Assembly (NCBI GenBank): GCA_022844125.1
Contig: JALHMI010000001.1
Coordinates: 124,001-188,000 of the forward strand
DNA length: 64,000 nt
Source: Pirellulales bacterium
GTDB taxonomy: Bacteria; Planctomycetota; Planctomycetia; Pirellulales; PALSA-1355
Reading direction: 5' to 3'
Shown here: piece by piece, positions 16,648 to 25,175 of the stretch
How positions within the stretch are numbered: the first letter of the stretch is position 1
How the letters are laid out: the number at the start of each line of letters is the position of its first letter
Translations under genes and position numbers: made by a program
Notes under the pieces: model-generated
Database searches by the model: none
The model's input: the letters and a program-made list of their open reading frames with translations, nothing else
Told to the model about the DNA's origin: nothing

Positions 16648-18311
16648 CACGCTACCTCCATCCAGTGCATTGCCGAGCGTTCACGTAAACACACAAGCTC
16701 TCTTCGCGCCCTGGTCGCAGCGACGTAGCCGACGCGCTGCTCTTCGTCGTGACCCTCGCGCGTCTCGGCGCTGCGTGCCACCGGCCCGCTGGTCGTCGTG
16801 AGCAGCACGACCTTGTCGGCCTCCTGCCCCTTCACGCTGTGGATCGTGCCGACCTTGATCTTCGGTTCGGTGATCACCTCGTTGCCGTAGCGGTCGATCG
16901 CCGCGGTGACCTTCGGGGCATCCTTGACGAGCGTCTTCCACTGGCCCGATTCGACCAGCGCGCACAGCTTGGGCGTTGCTCCGAGCTTGTCGAGCTCGTG
17001 CGGTAGTACCCACTCGTAGCGGTCCGCCTCGCCGTTGGCCGCTTCGAAGCGGCTCTTCGTGCCACGCAGCAGCAGCTCCTCGCCGTCGAGCTTGCTCGGG
17101 ATCAGCTTGAGGATCTGCACCCACTCGTGACCGCTGATCGGTGCACCGTGCTCGAGGTTGTACAGACCGCCGATGCCCAGGTTGCGGACCGGAGCGAGCC
17201 AGCCCCCGCGCCCGCGGGTCGGCGCCCACGGGATACCCGCGGCATCGAGCTTCGCCGCCAGGCGTGCGGCCAGCATGTTCGTGCGGGCGAGGACCAGCGT
17301 CGACTCGGTCGGCTTCAGCGACTCGACGAAGCCGAGGCCCCACTCGGTCCGTACACTCCCCTCGTGATCCGCCGGTGCAATCTGCCGATCGAAGTAATCG
17401 CTGCAGCGCGAGAGCATCCGCTCGCCGATCCGCAGCACGGCTGCCGGACAGCGATAACTCTTCGGCATGATCTTCTCTTGAGCGGCCGGCCACGCCCGGA
17501 AGAGCGAGGCCTCGGCGCCGGCCCAGCGGTAAATGCTTTGAAACGGATCGCCCACGACGTACACCCATTTGACGATCGGCGTGTTGATCAATCGGTGACA
17601 CACGCGATCGAGCAGCGGCGACGCGTCCTGCTGTTCGTCGAAGAACCAGACCGGCACGCCTGGCACGTCCCCTTGCGGCCCGCTGATCGACTCGCTCGCG
17701 CCTTCGAAGTCGAACTTCAAGCCGACGAACCGGCCGAGCAGATCGACGAAGTCGAGCTTGCTGTCGAGCCGCTTGCCGCGTTCGTAGCGATCGACGATGT
17801 CACGGCAGAATCCGAGCGACGGACAGCGGTCGTCGCAGCGTCGGGCTTCGAGCCAGACCGTTTCGAACGACACCAGCCGGTTGCGGGCCGCGCCCCACAT
17901 GGCGAGCACGCGGCCAGTCGGCGACTCGTGAGCGAAGGCAACCTCGGCCAGGTTGCAATCGGCGCCCTGGTCGTCGACGGGCTGCAGCTCCTCGTCGAGC
18001 CACTCGGTGAGCCACTTGCCGCTGGCCCGGTTGCTCGTGATCATCGTGTCGCCGCTCACGCCCATCGCCTTGTAGCACACCGAGTGCAGCGTGCGGAAGT
18101 TTCCCTCACGCGTGAGATCAGTCGCATCCACGCCGAACTTCGCCGCTGCCCTGGTCGATGCTTCCTCACGAGCTGCCCGCGTGAACGACACGAAGCCGAT
18201 CTTGAACGGGTCGCGTACGCCCGCGTCTAGAACCTTCTCCATCGTGTCCATCAGCCAGGTCGTCTTGCCGGTCCCAGCTCCGCCGATCAGGCGTGCGATC
18301 GTGGCGCTCAT
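16647..18311 (-). CDS. UvrD/PcrA-like superfamily 1A DNA helicase
   Basis: The gene encodes 554 residues. Walker A GGAGTGKTT is at the N-terminus (about residues 10-18), the DExx motif appears as VWFFDEQQDA, motif III as GDPFQSIYRWAG, a motif IV-like LVLARTN follows, motif V is VGTIHSVKGQEADKVVL, and motif VI is VAATRARREL. The set is complete and in order, so this should be an active 3'-5' helicase. It is shorter than UvrD (about 720 residues), with a reduced 2B domain, like compact phage versions. It lies in the replication block with the primase-polymerase. Starts at 18311 (ATG) and 18314 (GTG) are adjacent; both couple to the preceding gene. Confidence 0.9.
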   Translation of the reverse strand: MSATIARLIGGAGTGKTTWLMDTMEKVLDAGVRDPFKIGFVSFTRAAREEASTRAAAKFGVDATDLTREGNFRTLHSVCYKAMGVSGDTMITSNRASGKWLTEWLDEELQPVDDQGADCNLAEVAFAHESPTGRVLAMWGAARNRLVSFETVWLEARRCDDRCPSLGFCRDIVDRYERGKRLDSKLDFVDLLGRFVGLKFDFEGASESISGPQGDVPGVPVWFFDEQQDASPLLDRVCHRLINTPIVKWVYVVGDPFQSIYRWAGAEASLFRAWPAAQEKIMPKSYRCPAAVLRIGERMLSRCSDYFDRQIAPADHEGSVRTEWGLGFVESLKPTESTLVLARTNMLAARLAAKLDAAGIPWAPTRGRGGWLAPVRNLGIGGLYNLEHGAPISGHEWVQILKLIPSKLDGEELLLRGTKSRFEAANGEADRYEWVLPHELDKLGATPKLCALVESGQWKTLVKDAPKVTAAIDRYGNEVITEPKIKVGTIHSVKGQEADKVVLLTTTSGPVARSAETREGHDEEQRVGYVAATRARRELVCLRERSAMHWMEVA

Positions 18312-18514
18312 CACATGCCCCCGAGGTAATACTGGTTTGCGGTGATCGGCTGCGGCTCCGCGGCCGTGGAGCCCTTACGCTTCGCGTCAGCGGGCCGGTG
18401 ACCGAGACGTCGACCGCAGAGCTTGCAGTGCGTTACGACGTAGCCAGGGCGATCAGGCGCGGGCTTGTCGACCCAGGCCTCGGGCGGACACAGGTTGCAG
18501 GGTTCGGGCTTCAC
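18311..18514 (-). CDS. Small zinc-ribbon protein
   Basis: The gene encodes 67 residues from a GTG (18512-18514) with GGGGG/GGTGG upstream. Cys pairs CNLC near the start and CKLCGRR later, separated by about 24 residues, form a zinc ribbon; the tail ends QYYLGGM. Its stop overlaps the helicase start. It may be a helicase or replication partner. Longer upstream frames exist but lack ribosome sites. Confidence 0.5.
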   Translation of the reverse strand: MKPEPCNLCPPEAWVDKPAPDRPGYVVTHCKLCGRRLGHRPADAKRKGSTAAEPQPITANQYYLGGM

Positions 18515-19059
18515 GGCGCCACCCCCCGGCGACTGCCCTTGGAGGTTTCCCGGCCTGTGACTAACGTGCATGGAACGAAGGGGCAAAACTGACGCGTCGT
18601 TTGCCCGCTTTCTCTAAAGCCGCCGGATTCACGTGCGGCGCGCACAGCGCGCACAATCAAATTCAAAAACGTTGTGCGCGCGTTCCGTCCTTTAATAACA
18701 AGGGCTTGCGCCGAAGCGCGCACACTCACTTTTCGGATCGTGTGCGCGCATTGCGGCCTTAGCTCATAAGGACTTAACTGCCGCGCGCACAATGAAACGT
18801 CGTTTTCAAAACCTTTAGCCCCCCCATGCCATCTTTCAAAAACGCTGTGCGCGCGTGCGCGCTCGCTGTTAAGTCGTTGTGGGCTCGAAACAAAAGGCGC
18901 GCACACGGCGCGCACTTTTGGAGACTCAAATGCTGTGCGCGCGTGCGCGCCCGGGCCACGTGAGCCGCCGAGGCTTCGATCGCATAGCGCGAGCGCGAAG
19001 GCCCCCCACGTGCCCGCTGTTGCGTTGACCAGATCGCGGTGACAACTGAGTCGTCTCAT
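18511..19059 (-). CDS. Doubtful 182-codon frame running through a palindrome array
   Basis: An open frame begins with an ATG overlapping the primase-polymerase stop (ATGA) and ends with TGA overlapping the next GTG (GTGA), which fits the coupled chain perfectly. However, the inferred protein is strongly Arg/Ala/Ser-rich, without any motif, and its middle is made of translated copies of the GTGCGCGC palindrome (segments such as ARAHSVFER and ARTTFLN). It may be only incidentally open because such GC-rich repeats rarely create stops, or it may be a real gene invaded by repeats. I list it because its ends match the coupling rule. Confidence 0.25.
   Translation of the reverse strand: MRRLSCHRDLVNATAGTWGAFALALCDRSLGGSRGPGAHARTAFESPKVRAVCAPFVSSPQRLNSERARAHSVFERWHGGAKGFENDVSLCARQLSPYELRPQCAHTIRKVSVRASAQALVIKGRNARTTFLNLIVRAVRAARESGGFRESGQTTRQFCPFVPCTLVTGRETSKGSRRGVAP
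18638..18950 (+). repeat. Array of 12 GTGCGCGC/GCGCGCAC sites in facing pairs
   Basis: Twelve exact copies of the 8-mer GTGCGCGC (either strand) lie in 313 bases. GCGCGCAC copies start at 18638, 18647, 18716, 18783, 18897 and 18908; GTGCGCGC copies start at 18674, 18742, 18847, 18855, 18935 and 18943. Opposed copies form inverted repeats, two of them with 10-base perfect arms: 18647-18656 with 18672-18681 (15-base spacer) and 18716-18725 with 18740-18749 (14-base spacer). Spacing between the backs of successive units is 32-34 bases in three cases, and those spacers resemble one another in part. The site lies between the primase-polymerase and helicase genes, where a replication origin or a cluster of protein-binding sites would be expected. 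The function is inferred. Confidence 0.8.
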
Positions 19060-20678
19060 GACGCGCTGCCCTCCAGCGCCGTCGTAGCGATCGCCAGTCG
19101 ATCGTCGCCTTCGAGCAGTTGCTCAAGCTTGGCAAGATGCGCAGGGGTCAGCACGGTGTACCTCGAGCGCGCGGCACCCCTCGCCGGGTAAAGTTTCTGA
19201 TCGCCCTTCGTCAGCCCGAGGCGGGCGGCCAGCTCGGCCGGCTCCTGCTTGGCCACGTGGCCCGTCATCAATCCGTCCTGCCACAGCTTCCGCCACTTGA
19301 ACCAGACCTCGCACGCGCCTCGTTCCCCCTTGATCCGCACCGGGCCGCCCAGCTCGTCGGGCGCGTCGGCGTCGTGCAACTGGCTGAGCTTCTCGGCCAG
19401 GTACTCGGCGACGATCACGTGCCGCTTGGCCATCGTCGGCGGGTTCTCGGTCTTCGCCGCGTCGAGCAGCTTGGCCTTGAGTCCACGCCGCGGCGGCTCG
19501 GCCGGCCCTTCGTCGTTCGCACGCTTGCCTTCGCGACCGTTCCAGATCGCCGGCCAGACGCGCGGCGACTCGTCGAGCACGACCTTGCGCGTCGCGGCCT
19601 GCACGGCCGCGGCCACCTTTGACGGATCGCGGTAGGCGTCGACGCTCATCGTCACGTCGCCCGAGCCGTCGACGGTGAACTCCTTCCAGGCCGGCACGTG
19701 CAGCCGGTAGAGCGGCGGGTCGCTGAGGATGATCGTCAGCTCCCAGTCACCGGGCCACCACTCGCCGTGTTCGTACGCCAGGCCGTGGATCGTGTACCCC
19801 ACGGTGCGCGTGCCCGCCTTGCTGCGCTCGCTGCGGATGAAGCCGATTGCCGAGTTGCACAGCTTCTTGATCTCGACGTCGTCGAGCGGCGGCTTGCACT
19901 GAGCCAGGTTCATCGCCCGCAGCAGATCGAGCAGATCTCCCTGCTCGGCCGCGTCGTCAATGTTCGGTGAGCGGCGGGCCTGGCTGCAGGCGAACTTGTA
20001 CAGCTTGTCGTTGCGTCCGCCCTCGGTGATCTGCTCGCCGACGATCGCGCGAGCCGACGGCTTGGCCTCGTGAATCTTCTCGTCGCCGGCCGCGTGGTTG
20101 TACAACCTGGTGATGATCGACTCGGGGATCTCCGCGAGCGGAACCGTGTCGGGATCGAGGCCTTCGAGCCAGGCGTACTGCGTGCCGCTGCCGTGCACGC
20201 TCGGCGGCATGACGGACTGCGTGGCCTTCGCACCGTCGCCGCCGATCCAGACTTCGAGCCCTTCGACGTCGGCCTTCGTGATCTGCGGTAGCTCGGGGCT
20301 CCATTTGAAAAGCCGATGCACGCCGCGGCTCGAGCGATACGTCGGCGTGTAGCACTCCTTCAGGTACTTGTCCGCCGCGGCCCGGCCCTCGTCGCTGTCG
20401 AATTCGATGTCGACGACGCCGCTCTTGGGCCCGAGCAGCAGGCCGATGTTGGAGATCGGCCATTTCTCGAAGAGCTGCAGCAGTTGCTCTTCGTCGCTGG
20501 TGGTCGCGTTCTCCTGCCAGGCCTTGCCGCGCGGGTGCTTGCCCGGCGACTCGCAGCGATTGCCGTTCATGCACGTGCAGCCGCCGTCGTGCGGGGCGTG
20601 CAGCATGACGACCTGCCAGCCACGGTTCGCGTAGCTGATCGCGGCGGATTGAATTGCATCCTGGCTATTGCGCTTCAT
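19056..20678 (-). CDS. Bifunctional primase-polymerase (archaeo-eukaryotic primase type)
   Basis: The gene encodes 540 residues from the ATG at 20676-20678. The N-terminal 200 residues match the prim-pol domain: AAISYANRGWQVVML, a Cys-containing loop with KHPRGKAW, then NIGLLLGPKSGVVDIEFDSD with the metal-binding acids, and a conserved region around SSRGVHRLFKW. A primase C-terminal type domain follows (EGGRNDKLYKFACSQARR, near 220-300). The last 200 residues are variable and basic. Phage enzymes of this type prime and extend DNA at the phage origin. The adjacent palindrome array and helicase support a replication module. There is no fused helicase domain, so the UvrD- or SNF2-like proteins may serve. 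Confidence 0.85.
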   Translation of the reverse strand: MKRNSQDAIQSAAISYANRGWQVVMLHAPHDGGCTCMNGNRCESPGKHPRGKAWQENATTSDEEQLLQLFEKWPISNIGLLLGPKSGVVDIEFDSDEGRAAADKYLKECYTPTYRSSRGVHRLFKWSPELPQITKADVEGLEVWIGGDGAKATQSVMPPSVHGSGTQYAWLEGLDPDTVPLAEIPESIITRLYNHAAGDEKIHEAKPSARAIVGEQITEGGRNDKLYKFACSQARRSPNIDDAAEQGDLLDLLRAMNLAQCKPPLDDVEIKKLCNSAIGFIRSERSKAGTRTVGYTIHGLAYEHGEWWPGDWELTIILSDPPLYRLHVPAWKEFTVDGSGDVTMSVDAYRDPSKVAAAVQAATRKVVLDESPRVWPAIWNGREGKRANDEGPAEPPRRGLKAKLLDAAKTENPPTMAKRHVIVAEYLAEKLSQLHDADAPDELGGPVRIKGERGACEVWFKWRKLWQDGLMTGHVAKQEPAELAARLGLTKGDQKLYPARGAARSRYTVLTPAHLAKLEQLLEGDDRLAIATTALEGSAS

Positions 20679-20711
20679 GCTGAGCTATCCATGCCCTGCG
20701 GTTGTGGTTTC

Positions 20712-21305
20712 CTACCAGAATCGATGAGCGACGGCTCGCTCGTACGCGAGGGGAACGGGCGGCAAGAGATTGCCGTACTCGCAGGACCGGCAGTCGCACG
20801 GAAGATGGTAAGCATCGCAGTATGGCGCGATGCCTGGTCGACCGCATTCAGGGCACGTCATCCACACATACTCAGAATGCCAGTGCGTCGCGGGCGCAAG
20901 CCTGCAAAATTCACACTTAGGATTTCCCGACGTCTGCTTGCATTTACTACACCATCCGCACGCAACAAGATCCCCATACATTCCGTACCCGTCTGCACTC
21001 GCCGCCCCCGGGATGCGCATCTGCCCCGCGAAAATGAAGACCTCTTGTTTTGTGTGCCGACAGAGCAACTCGGCTTTCAATCGCTCGTCAGCAGTCGGAC
21101 TCTTCCCTTTAATCTCAATCCAATAGTTAAGGTCATGCAGGAAGAAATCCGGCAGGTACCGCACGCCGTCGAAGTCGAAGCCTTCTGCCTCGTACTGAAA
21201 CGAGATCCCCAGCGCGTCGAAGAACACGGCCCAGCGTGCTTCGAGCCGCGAGCGATACTGCACGCCCTTGAACGCGGCCGGGATTGCTTTGATGTTGGTT
21301 GTCAT
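20712..21305 (-). CDS. PD-(D/E)XK nuclease with zinc-binding C-terminus
   Basis: The gene encodes 197 residues from the ATG at 21303-21305. The N-terminal half is a restriction-like nuclease fold: QYRSRLEARWAVFFDALGI, then YEAEGFDF, the first acid in RYLPDFFL, and the E-x-K motif WIEIKGK. The second half carries many Cys and His residues (CGWCSKCKQ, CEFC, CPECGR, CDCRSCEYG), likely two zinc sites. Phage genomes often carry such stand-alone nucleases near the primase. It may act in recombination, DNA degradation or exclusion. Confidence 0.8.
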   Translation of the reverse strand: MTTNIKAIPAAFKGVQYRSRLEARWAVFFDALGISFQYEAEGFDFDGVRYLPDFFLHDLNYWIEIKGKSPTADERLKAELLCRHTKQEVFIFAGQMRIPGAASADGYGMYGDLVACGWCSKCKQTSGNPKCEFCRLAPATHWHSEYVWMTCPECGRPGIAPYCDAYHLPCDCRSCEYGNLLPPVPLAYERAVAHRFW

Positions 21306-21390
21306 TGCTTGCTCGCGGTTTCAAAACAGGCGGAGAGATCGGAGGATTCAAGGCCTTTGGTTAAAGGCGGTGCTGCTCTTATCCGGTCGC

Positions 21391-21627
21391 CTACAGTCCT
21401 GGCCCACCTGCTGGTCCCGCACCTTTGGTAATGCGGACGACATCATCGAGTAGTTCGACGACGCTGCGGTCGTCGTCACCGATCCCAAACTTGAGATCAC
21501 GTGCGATGTGAAACAGGGACATTGCCGCGACAACCACATCCAGCGGTTCGAGGCCGAACTCCTCACCCCACAGGGCGATCGTGTCGGCGTGTGATTCTGC
21601 GAACACAACGGCAATCTTCGGAGCCAT
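21391..21627 (-). CDS. Small acidic protein, unknown
   Basis: The gene encodes 78 residues from the ATG at 21625-21627 (AGGAC upstream). It is acidic and helical (WGEEFGLEPLDVVVAAMSL), ending in Gly/Pro. No motif is recognised. It is in the same orientation as its neighbours. Confidence 0.45.
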   Translation of the reverse strand: MAPKIAVVFAESHADTIALWGEEFGLEPLDVVVAAMSLFHIARDLKFGIGDDDRSVVELLDDVVRITKGAGPAGGPGL

Positions 21628-21707
21628 GTCACACCGTCCTGGTGATTTGAAAGTTGCTGCTGCCGCCCCTCAGAGCGGGCGGCAGCAGCGGCCACGCGAA
21701 TGGATTC

Positions 21708-22520
21708 CTACTCGTCGTCGGCGTCGTACTCCCGCTGATCGGGCACGATGCTGGCGATCACGGTTCGCAGCGGATCGGTGTACAGCTGCTTGATCCGCGT
21801 CCCCTCTTCCCGCGAGAGCTCGCCGACCAGCGTCGGGGTGATTCGGGCGTAATCCTGCCCCCCCTTGCTCTTCTGCTTTTCGAGCTTCAGCGAGACGACG
21901 GCCCGGAAGTGCGGCACCGTCAGCTTCTTGACGAACGGCACAACCGTTTTCAGCGAACCAGGTGCAGCGATGATCAAGAGCGGAAACGCATCCCCCTCGC
22001 GCAGGATCCCGAGCATCCGCGATTCCTTGCAGCGCTTGCCGATCCCCTGCTTGCCGGTGCCGAAGTCGTTGTACTTGTTCGGCCCGTGCTCATCGCTGCC
22101 GCGCCAGTCGTAGCGGCCGTCGTCGAGCATCATCGCGTCGAGGATCTCGGAATCGAGATCACCGATCCCTTCGTTGACGCGACGTGCGGTCCGCAGATCG
22201 TCGCTCACCAGCACGGGCAGGGCGTTGCCGACGTCCTCGCTCGGCCACAGCACGCCGCGGGGGCTGTAGTGCACGAGCACGCCGACGATCTCGTCGACCG
22301 TCTCATCGCCCTTGATGCCGGGGATCGCCCACCTGGTGGCGCCGCTGCCGGGGATCTTGACCCGCGTGAGATCGGTTTCCTTGATCCGCTCACCGTTGGC
22401 CAGGTTGGCCTCGAGCGCCTCGGCAATGTCGCTGCTCGGCCGCAGCGCGAGATACTTGCTCTGCTCGAGCACGCTCAAACCAGTTTCTTTCGTGCCCGTT
22501 TCCTTTGTGTCTGTTGACAT
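21708..22520 (-). CDS. Phage protein of the replication/recombination block
   Basis: The gene encodes 270 residues from the ATG at 22518-22520. The N-terminal 80 residues are acidic and helical (SDIAEALEANLANGERIKET). A beta-rich core with ATRWAIPG, EIVGVLVHYSPRGVLWP and PVLVSDDLR follows, then FGTGKQGIGKRCKESRML, a mixed region (PLLIIAAPGSLKTVVPFVKKL), and an acidic tail ending REYDADDE. Proteins with the pattern 'W.iPg......i.GV......r..W' occur in phages beside recombination genes, but I cannot name a function. A single-stranded DNA-binding role is possible because of the acidic tail. Confidence 0.55.
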   Translation of the reverse strand: MSTDTKETGTKETGLSVLEQSKYLALRPSSDIAEALEANLANGERIKETDLTRVKIPGSGATRWAIPGIKGDETVDEIVGVLVHYSPRGVLWPSEDVGNALPVLVSDDLRTARRVNEGIGDLDSEILDAMMLDDGRYDWRGSDEHGPNKYNDFGTGKQGIGKRCKESRMLGILREGDAFPLLIIAAPGSLKTVVPFVKKLTVPHFRAVVSLKLEKQKSKGGQDYARITPTLVGELSREEGTRIKQLYTDPLRTVIASIVPDQREYDADDE

Positions 22521-22711
22521 GTGTTACTTTCCTTTTGTGAAAATCGAACGTTGTTAAAAAGGTGCCGCGTCGTCGATTGCGCCCTGCGGCGGGGGTGATG
22601 GCTCCGGCTCGAACGACTCACCGTCCAGTGGGCTCAGCACGAAGTAGGAGATACGCGAGCACCTTCGTGGGTCAGCCCTTCGTCGGACCTGGCATCCTGC
22701 CCGGTAGCTCC

Positions 22712-23146
22712 TTACCGCTTGCGCACACTGAGCCCGTGCTTGTCGAACACCTTGATCAGCGGGGCGAGGCCCGAGGGCATCGCATCCTCTTTGAGCCACT
22801 CCGCCACCCGGGCCTTGAAGGCCGGGTGGTTGATCGTGACCAGCTTCTCGCCGAGCCCCATCTGCTCGAGCGCTTTGATCAGCTCCTCCTTGCGACCGTC
22901 GGCCGGCGAAGCGTATGACGTCGTCGTGCGCGTCACCGTGTAGCCGTCGATGCCCATCGACTCCATGCCATCGACCCCCATCTGCTCGATCACGCGGGCC
23001 TCGATCGCTTCGATCTCGGTGTTGATCGGCTTGGCCTGCCGGCTGATCTCGTCGGCCTGCCGCCGCAGTTCGAGCAGCCGGCGGATGTCCGCCACCAATC
23101 CCTGATCTTGGGTGATCGCTTCGGTTTCCGTTGCCATCGCGTTCAT
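22712..23146 (-). CDS. Helical phage protein, unknown
   Basis: The gene encodes about 144 residues (ATG at 23144-23146; another in-frame ATG lies three codons later). The first 60 residues form a coiled coil (RRLLELRRQADEISRQAKP, then NTEIEAIEARVIEQ). The remaining part is a small alpha/beta domain (GYTVTRTTTSYASP, EELIKALEQMGLGEKLVTI). Its shape resembles phage proteins that accompany recombination or single-stranded DNA-binding proteins. The upstream 56 codons of the same frame are not needed. Confidence 0.55.
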   Translation of the reverse strand: MNAMATETEAITQDQGLVADIRRLLELRRQADEISRQAKPINTEIEAIEARVIEQMGVDGMESMGIDGYTVTRTTTSYASPADGRKEELIKALEQMGLGEKLVTINHPAFKARVAEWLKEDAMPSGLAPLIKVFDKHGLSVRKR

Positions 23147-23267
23147 TTGTCTGTACCCCGTTTGGCAGGGCGCTCCTTGTGAAAGTTGGGGAAGCCGCCG
23201 GCGTGCCCGGTGAGTGCTGGGCACCAGGTGCACGCCAGCGACCCCGAAACAAAAATGAGTCCGGCGG

Positions 23268-23489
23268 CTACGCTGCGGCCGGCTTGTCGGTCTTCTCCTC
23301 AGTCTTCTGATCACTGGCCAAAGCCTCCTTGAGCTTCTTGACCGCCGCGATCACTTCCTTGGCAGCGTCCGCCGCCTTGTGACCTTGCACCGAGATCGTC
23401 TCGGCCAGGTCAATGACTTCGTCGAGCGCCTTCGTCTCGCGCTGCAGAAGCTTGATCACGAACCTTCCCGCACTCTTGAGCACTTGCAT
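23268..23489 (-). CDS. Small helical protein with Lys/Glu tail
   Basis: The gene encodes 73 residues; the ATG at 23487-23489 has GGGAG at eight bases. It is one long amphipathic helix (LLQRETKALDEVIDLAETI, then AADAAKEVIAAVKKLKEAL) followed by a charged disordered tail. It lies 12 bases after the SNF2-like helicase gene and is probably cotranscribed. Function is unknown. Confidence 0.5.
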   Translation of the reverse strand: MQVLKSAGRFVIKLLQRETKALDEVIDLAETISVQGHKAADAAKEVIAAVKKLKEALASDQKTEEKTDKPAAA

Positions 23490-23501
23490 TTGTCGAACTC
23501 C

Positions 23502-25175
23502 CTAAGCTGCCGCGTGATGGACCTGGTCGCGAAGTGCGGCCAGGACGTATTCGATGAGAGCGCGACCGTTGGCGATCGCTTCGTATGCACGCTCGTCGAC
23601 CGTGTCGATCGCGAGCAGGTGATGAAACGAGACGGGCCGCGTCTGACCTGGTCGATCGAGCCGAGCGCACGCCTGGCCGAAGTCCCCCTGCGAGATACAG
23701 CCGATCGAGTAGAAGATCGCCCGGGCACTTCGCGTGAGGTCGATGCCGGCGCCGCCGCTGCGAATCTGCACGCCGAACAGGTCGACGTCTTCGGGCAGCG
23801 TGGCCTGCTGCGTGAGATCGTTTCGCCGGCCGCTCAGCTCGCCGTACCTGCGGCCCAGCTTCCCCGCGATCCGCTCCACCTGGTCGAGGTCGTGACGGAA
23901 CCGGCAGAACACGACGACCGGCTCGCGGGCGTCAAGATCTTCGAGCAGCTCGCAGAGCGTGTCGGCCTTGGCCGTGTCCAGCTCCAGCTTGATCTGCTCG
24001 GCGCCCAGTTCGTCGGCCTCCGCGTTGACGAACCCGCAAGCCACCTGCTGCAGCCTGAGCACCTTGACCAGCGGGTTGTCGATCTTCACGGTTCCGAACT
24101 TGTCTTGCGAGTCGACAATGTCGGCAACCAGGTCCGTCTCGAGCTGCTCGTAATACTTGCGGGCCTTGGCCGAGAGGGTCACCGGTACGTCGATGTGCTG
24201 CACCGGCGGCAGATCCAGCTCGACGTCGAGGTGCACCGCACAGAGCGACATGAGCTCGCCGAGCTCTTCCTGGTTGACCCACTTGTCGACCTTGTTGGGG
24301 ATGAACTTAGACAGCACGGCGTAACGATTCTTGAAGCCGGTTACGCTGGTGCCGAAGATCGCCGGCTCGAGGAACCGGTACTGAGCGAACAGATCCAGCG
24401 GCGAGTGGGGCATCGGCGTGCCGCTGAGCGCCAGCCGGCGAGTTGCACGCAGGCCGAGCTGAGCGCAGAACTTGCTGGCCTTACCGCCCGGATCCTTGAT
24501 CTTGTGACTCTCGTCGAGCGCGGCAACGTCCCATCGTTTGGACAGGAAGAAGTCGGCGAGCGGCTTGCGCCAAGCGCTTTCGTAGCTGACGACCAGGGCC
24601 AGGCACACACCGCGGGGAGCTGTGGCGTACGCCTGCTCGGCGAGCTGCAGCTTCTTGGCCGGCGAGCCGTCGAGCACAACGGTCCGGTAGTCACCCGGAT
24701 AGTGCTTCGCGAATTCCTTCGGCCAGACGTTCAGCACCTTCGTTGGTGCGACGATCACGACTCGCTGCGAGCCCCAGTTGCCCAGCAGATCGCAGGCGAT
24801 CTTCGTCTTGCCGCCGCCCATCTTGATCGGCAGCAGCGTGGCCGGCCGATCGTAGGCGAACCAGTACGCGAGCCGTTGATGCTCCCACGGCGGGCTCTTG
24901 GTGATCGCTGGGTTTTCGAGCACATCGAACTCGGCGCCATTCGGCCACTGGGCCGCCAGGCGGATCAGCTCGTCGTCGAGCTCGACGCCCGCTTCCCGCA
25001 GCCGGACCGCCGTGTACGGCGTGACGGCCACGGTCCAGCCGCCGCGGCACTCGCGCGGCCAGCCGAACGATTGGAAGTAACCGGCAGTGCCGAAAGAGAA
25101 CGGCACCTCGATTGCGATCCGCTCGCCGGCCAGGCGTGCTTTGCAGTTAGTGAGTGGTTCCGTGGGCTTGAGCAT
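23502..25175 (-). CDS. SNF2-like superfamily 2 helicase/ATPase
   Basis: The gene encodes 557 residues from the ATG at 25173-25175. Motif I is LPIKMGGGKTKIACDLL (near residue 118), motif Ia VVIVAPTKVLNVW, motif II VAALDESHKIKD, motif III LALSGTPMPHS, motif V SGGAGIDLTRSAR and motif VI ACARLDRPGQT. The last motif, RLDRPGQT, is the SNF2 form rather than the DEAD-box form. Phage SNF2-like proteins remodel or unwind replication intermediates. The N-terminal 100 residues are a substrate-binding extension. The frame overlaps its upstream neighbour by 29 bases. Confidence 0.9.
   Translation of the reverse strand: MLKPTEPLTNCKARLAGERIAIEVPFSFGTAGYFQSFGWPRECRGGWTVAVTPYTAVRLREAGVELDDELIRLAAQWPNGAEFDVLENPAITKSPPWEHQRLAYWFAYDRPATLLPIKMGGGKTKIACDLLGNWGSQRVVIVAPTKVLNVWPKEFAKHYPGDYRTVVLDGSPAKKLQLAEQAYATAPRGVCLALVVSYESAWRKPLADFFLSKRWDVAALDESHKIKDPGGKASKFCAQLGLRATRRLALSGTPMPHSPLDLFAQYRFLEPAIFGTSVTGFKNRYAVLSKFIPNKVDKWVNQEELGELMSLCAVHLDVELDLPPVQHIDVPVTLSAKARKYYEQLETDLVADIVDSQDKFGTVKIDNPLVKVLRLQQVACGFVNAEADELGAEQIKLELDTAKADTLCELLEDLDAREPVVVFCRFRHDLDQVERIAGKLGRRYGELSGRRNDLTQQATLPEDVDLFGVQIRSGGAGIDLTRSARAIFYSIGCISQGDFGQACARLDRPGQTRPVSFHHLLAIDTVDERAYEAIANGRALIEYVLAALRDQVHHAAA

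Noticed and set aside
17127-18230. 367-codon plus-strand frame opposite the helicase
   Set aside because: It is antisense to a complete SF1 helicase with all motifs. No ribosome site or recognisable protein is present.
18638-18950. CRISPR array with 32-34-base spacers
   Set aside because: Repeats are only 8-10 bases, alternate in orientation and are irregularly doubled. Spacers partly resemble each other, and no cas genes are near.
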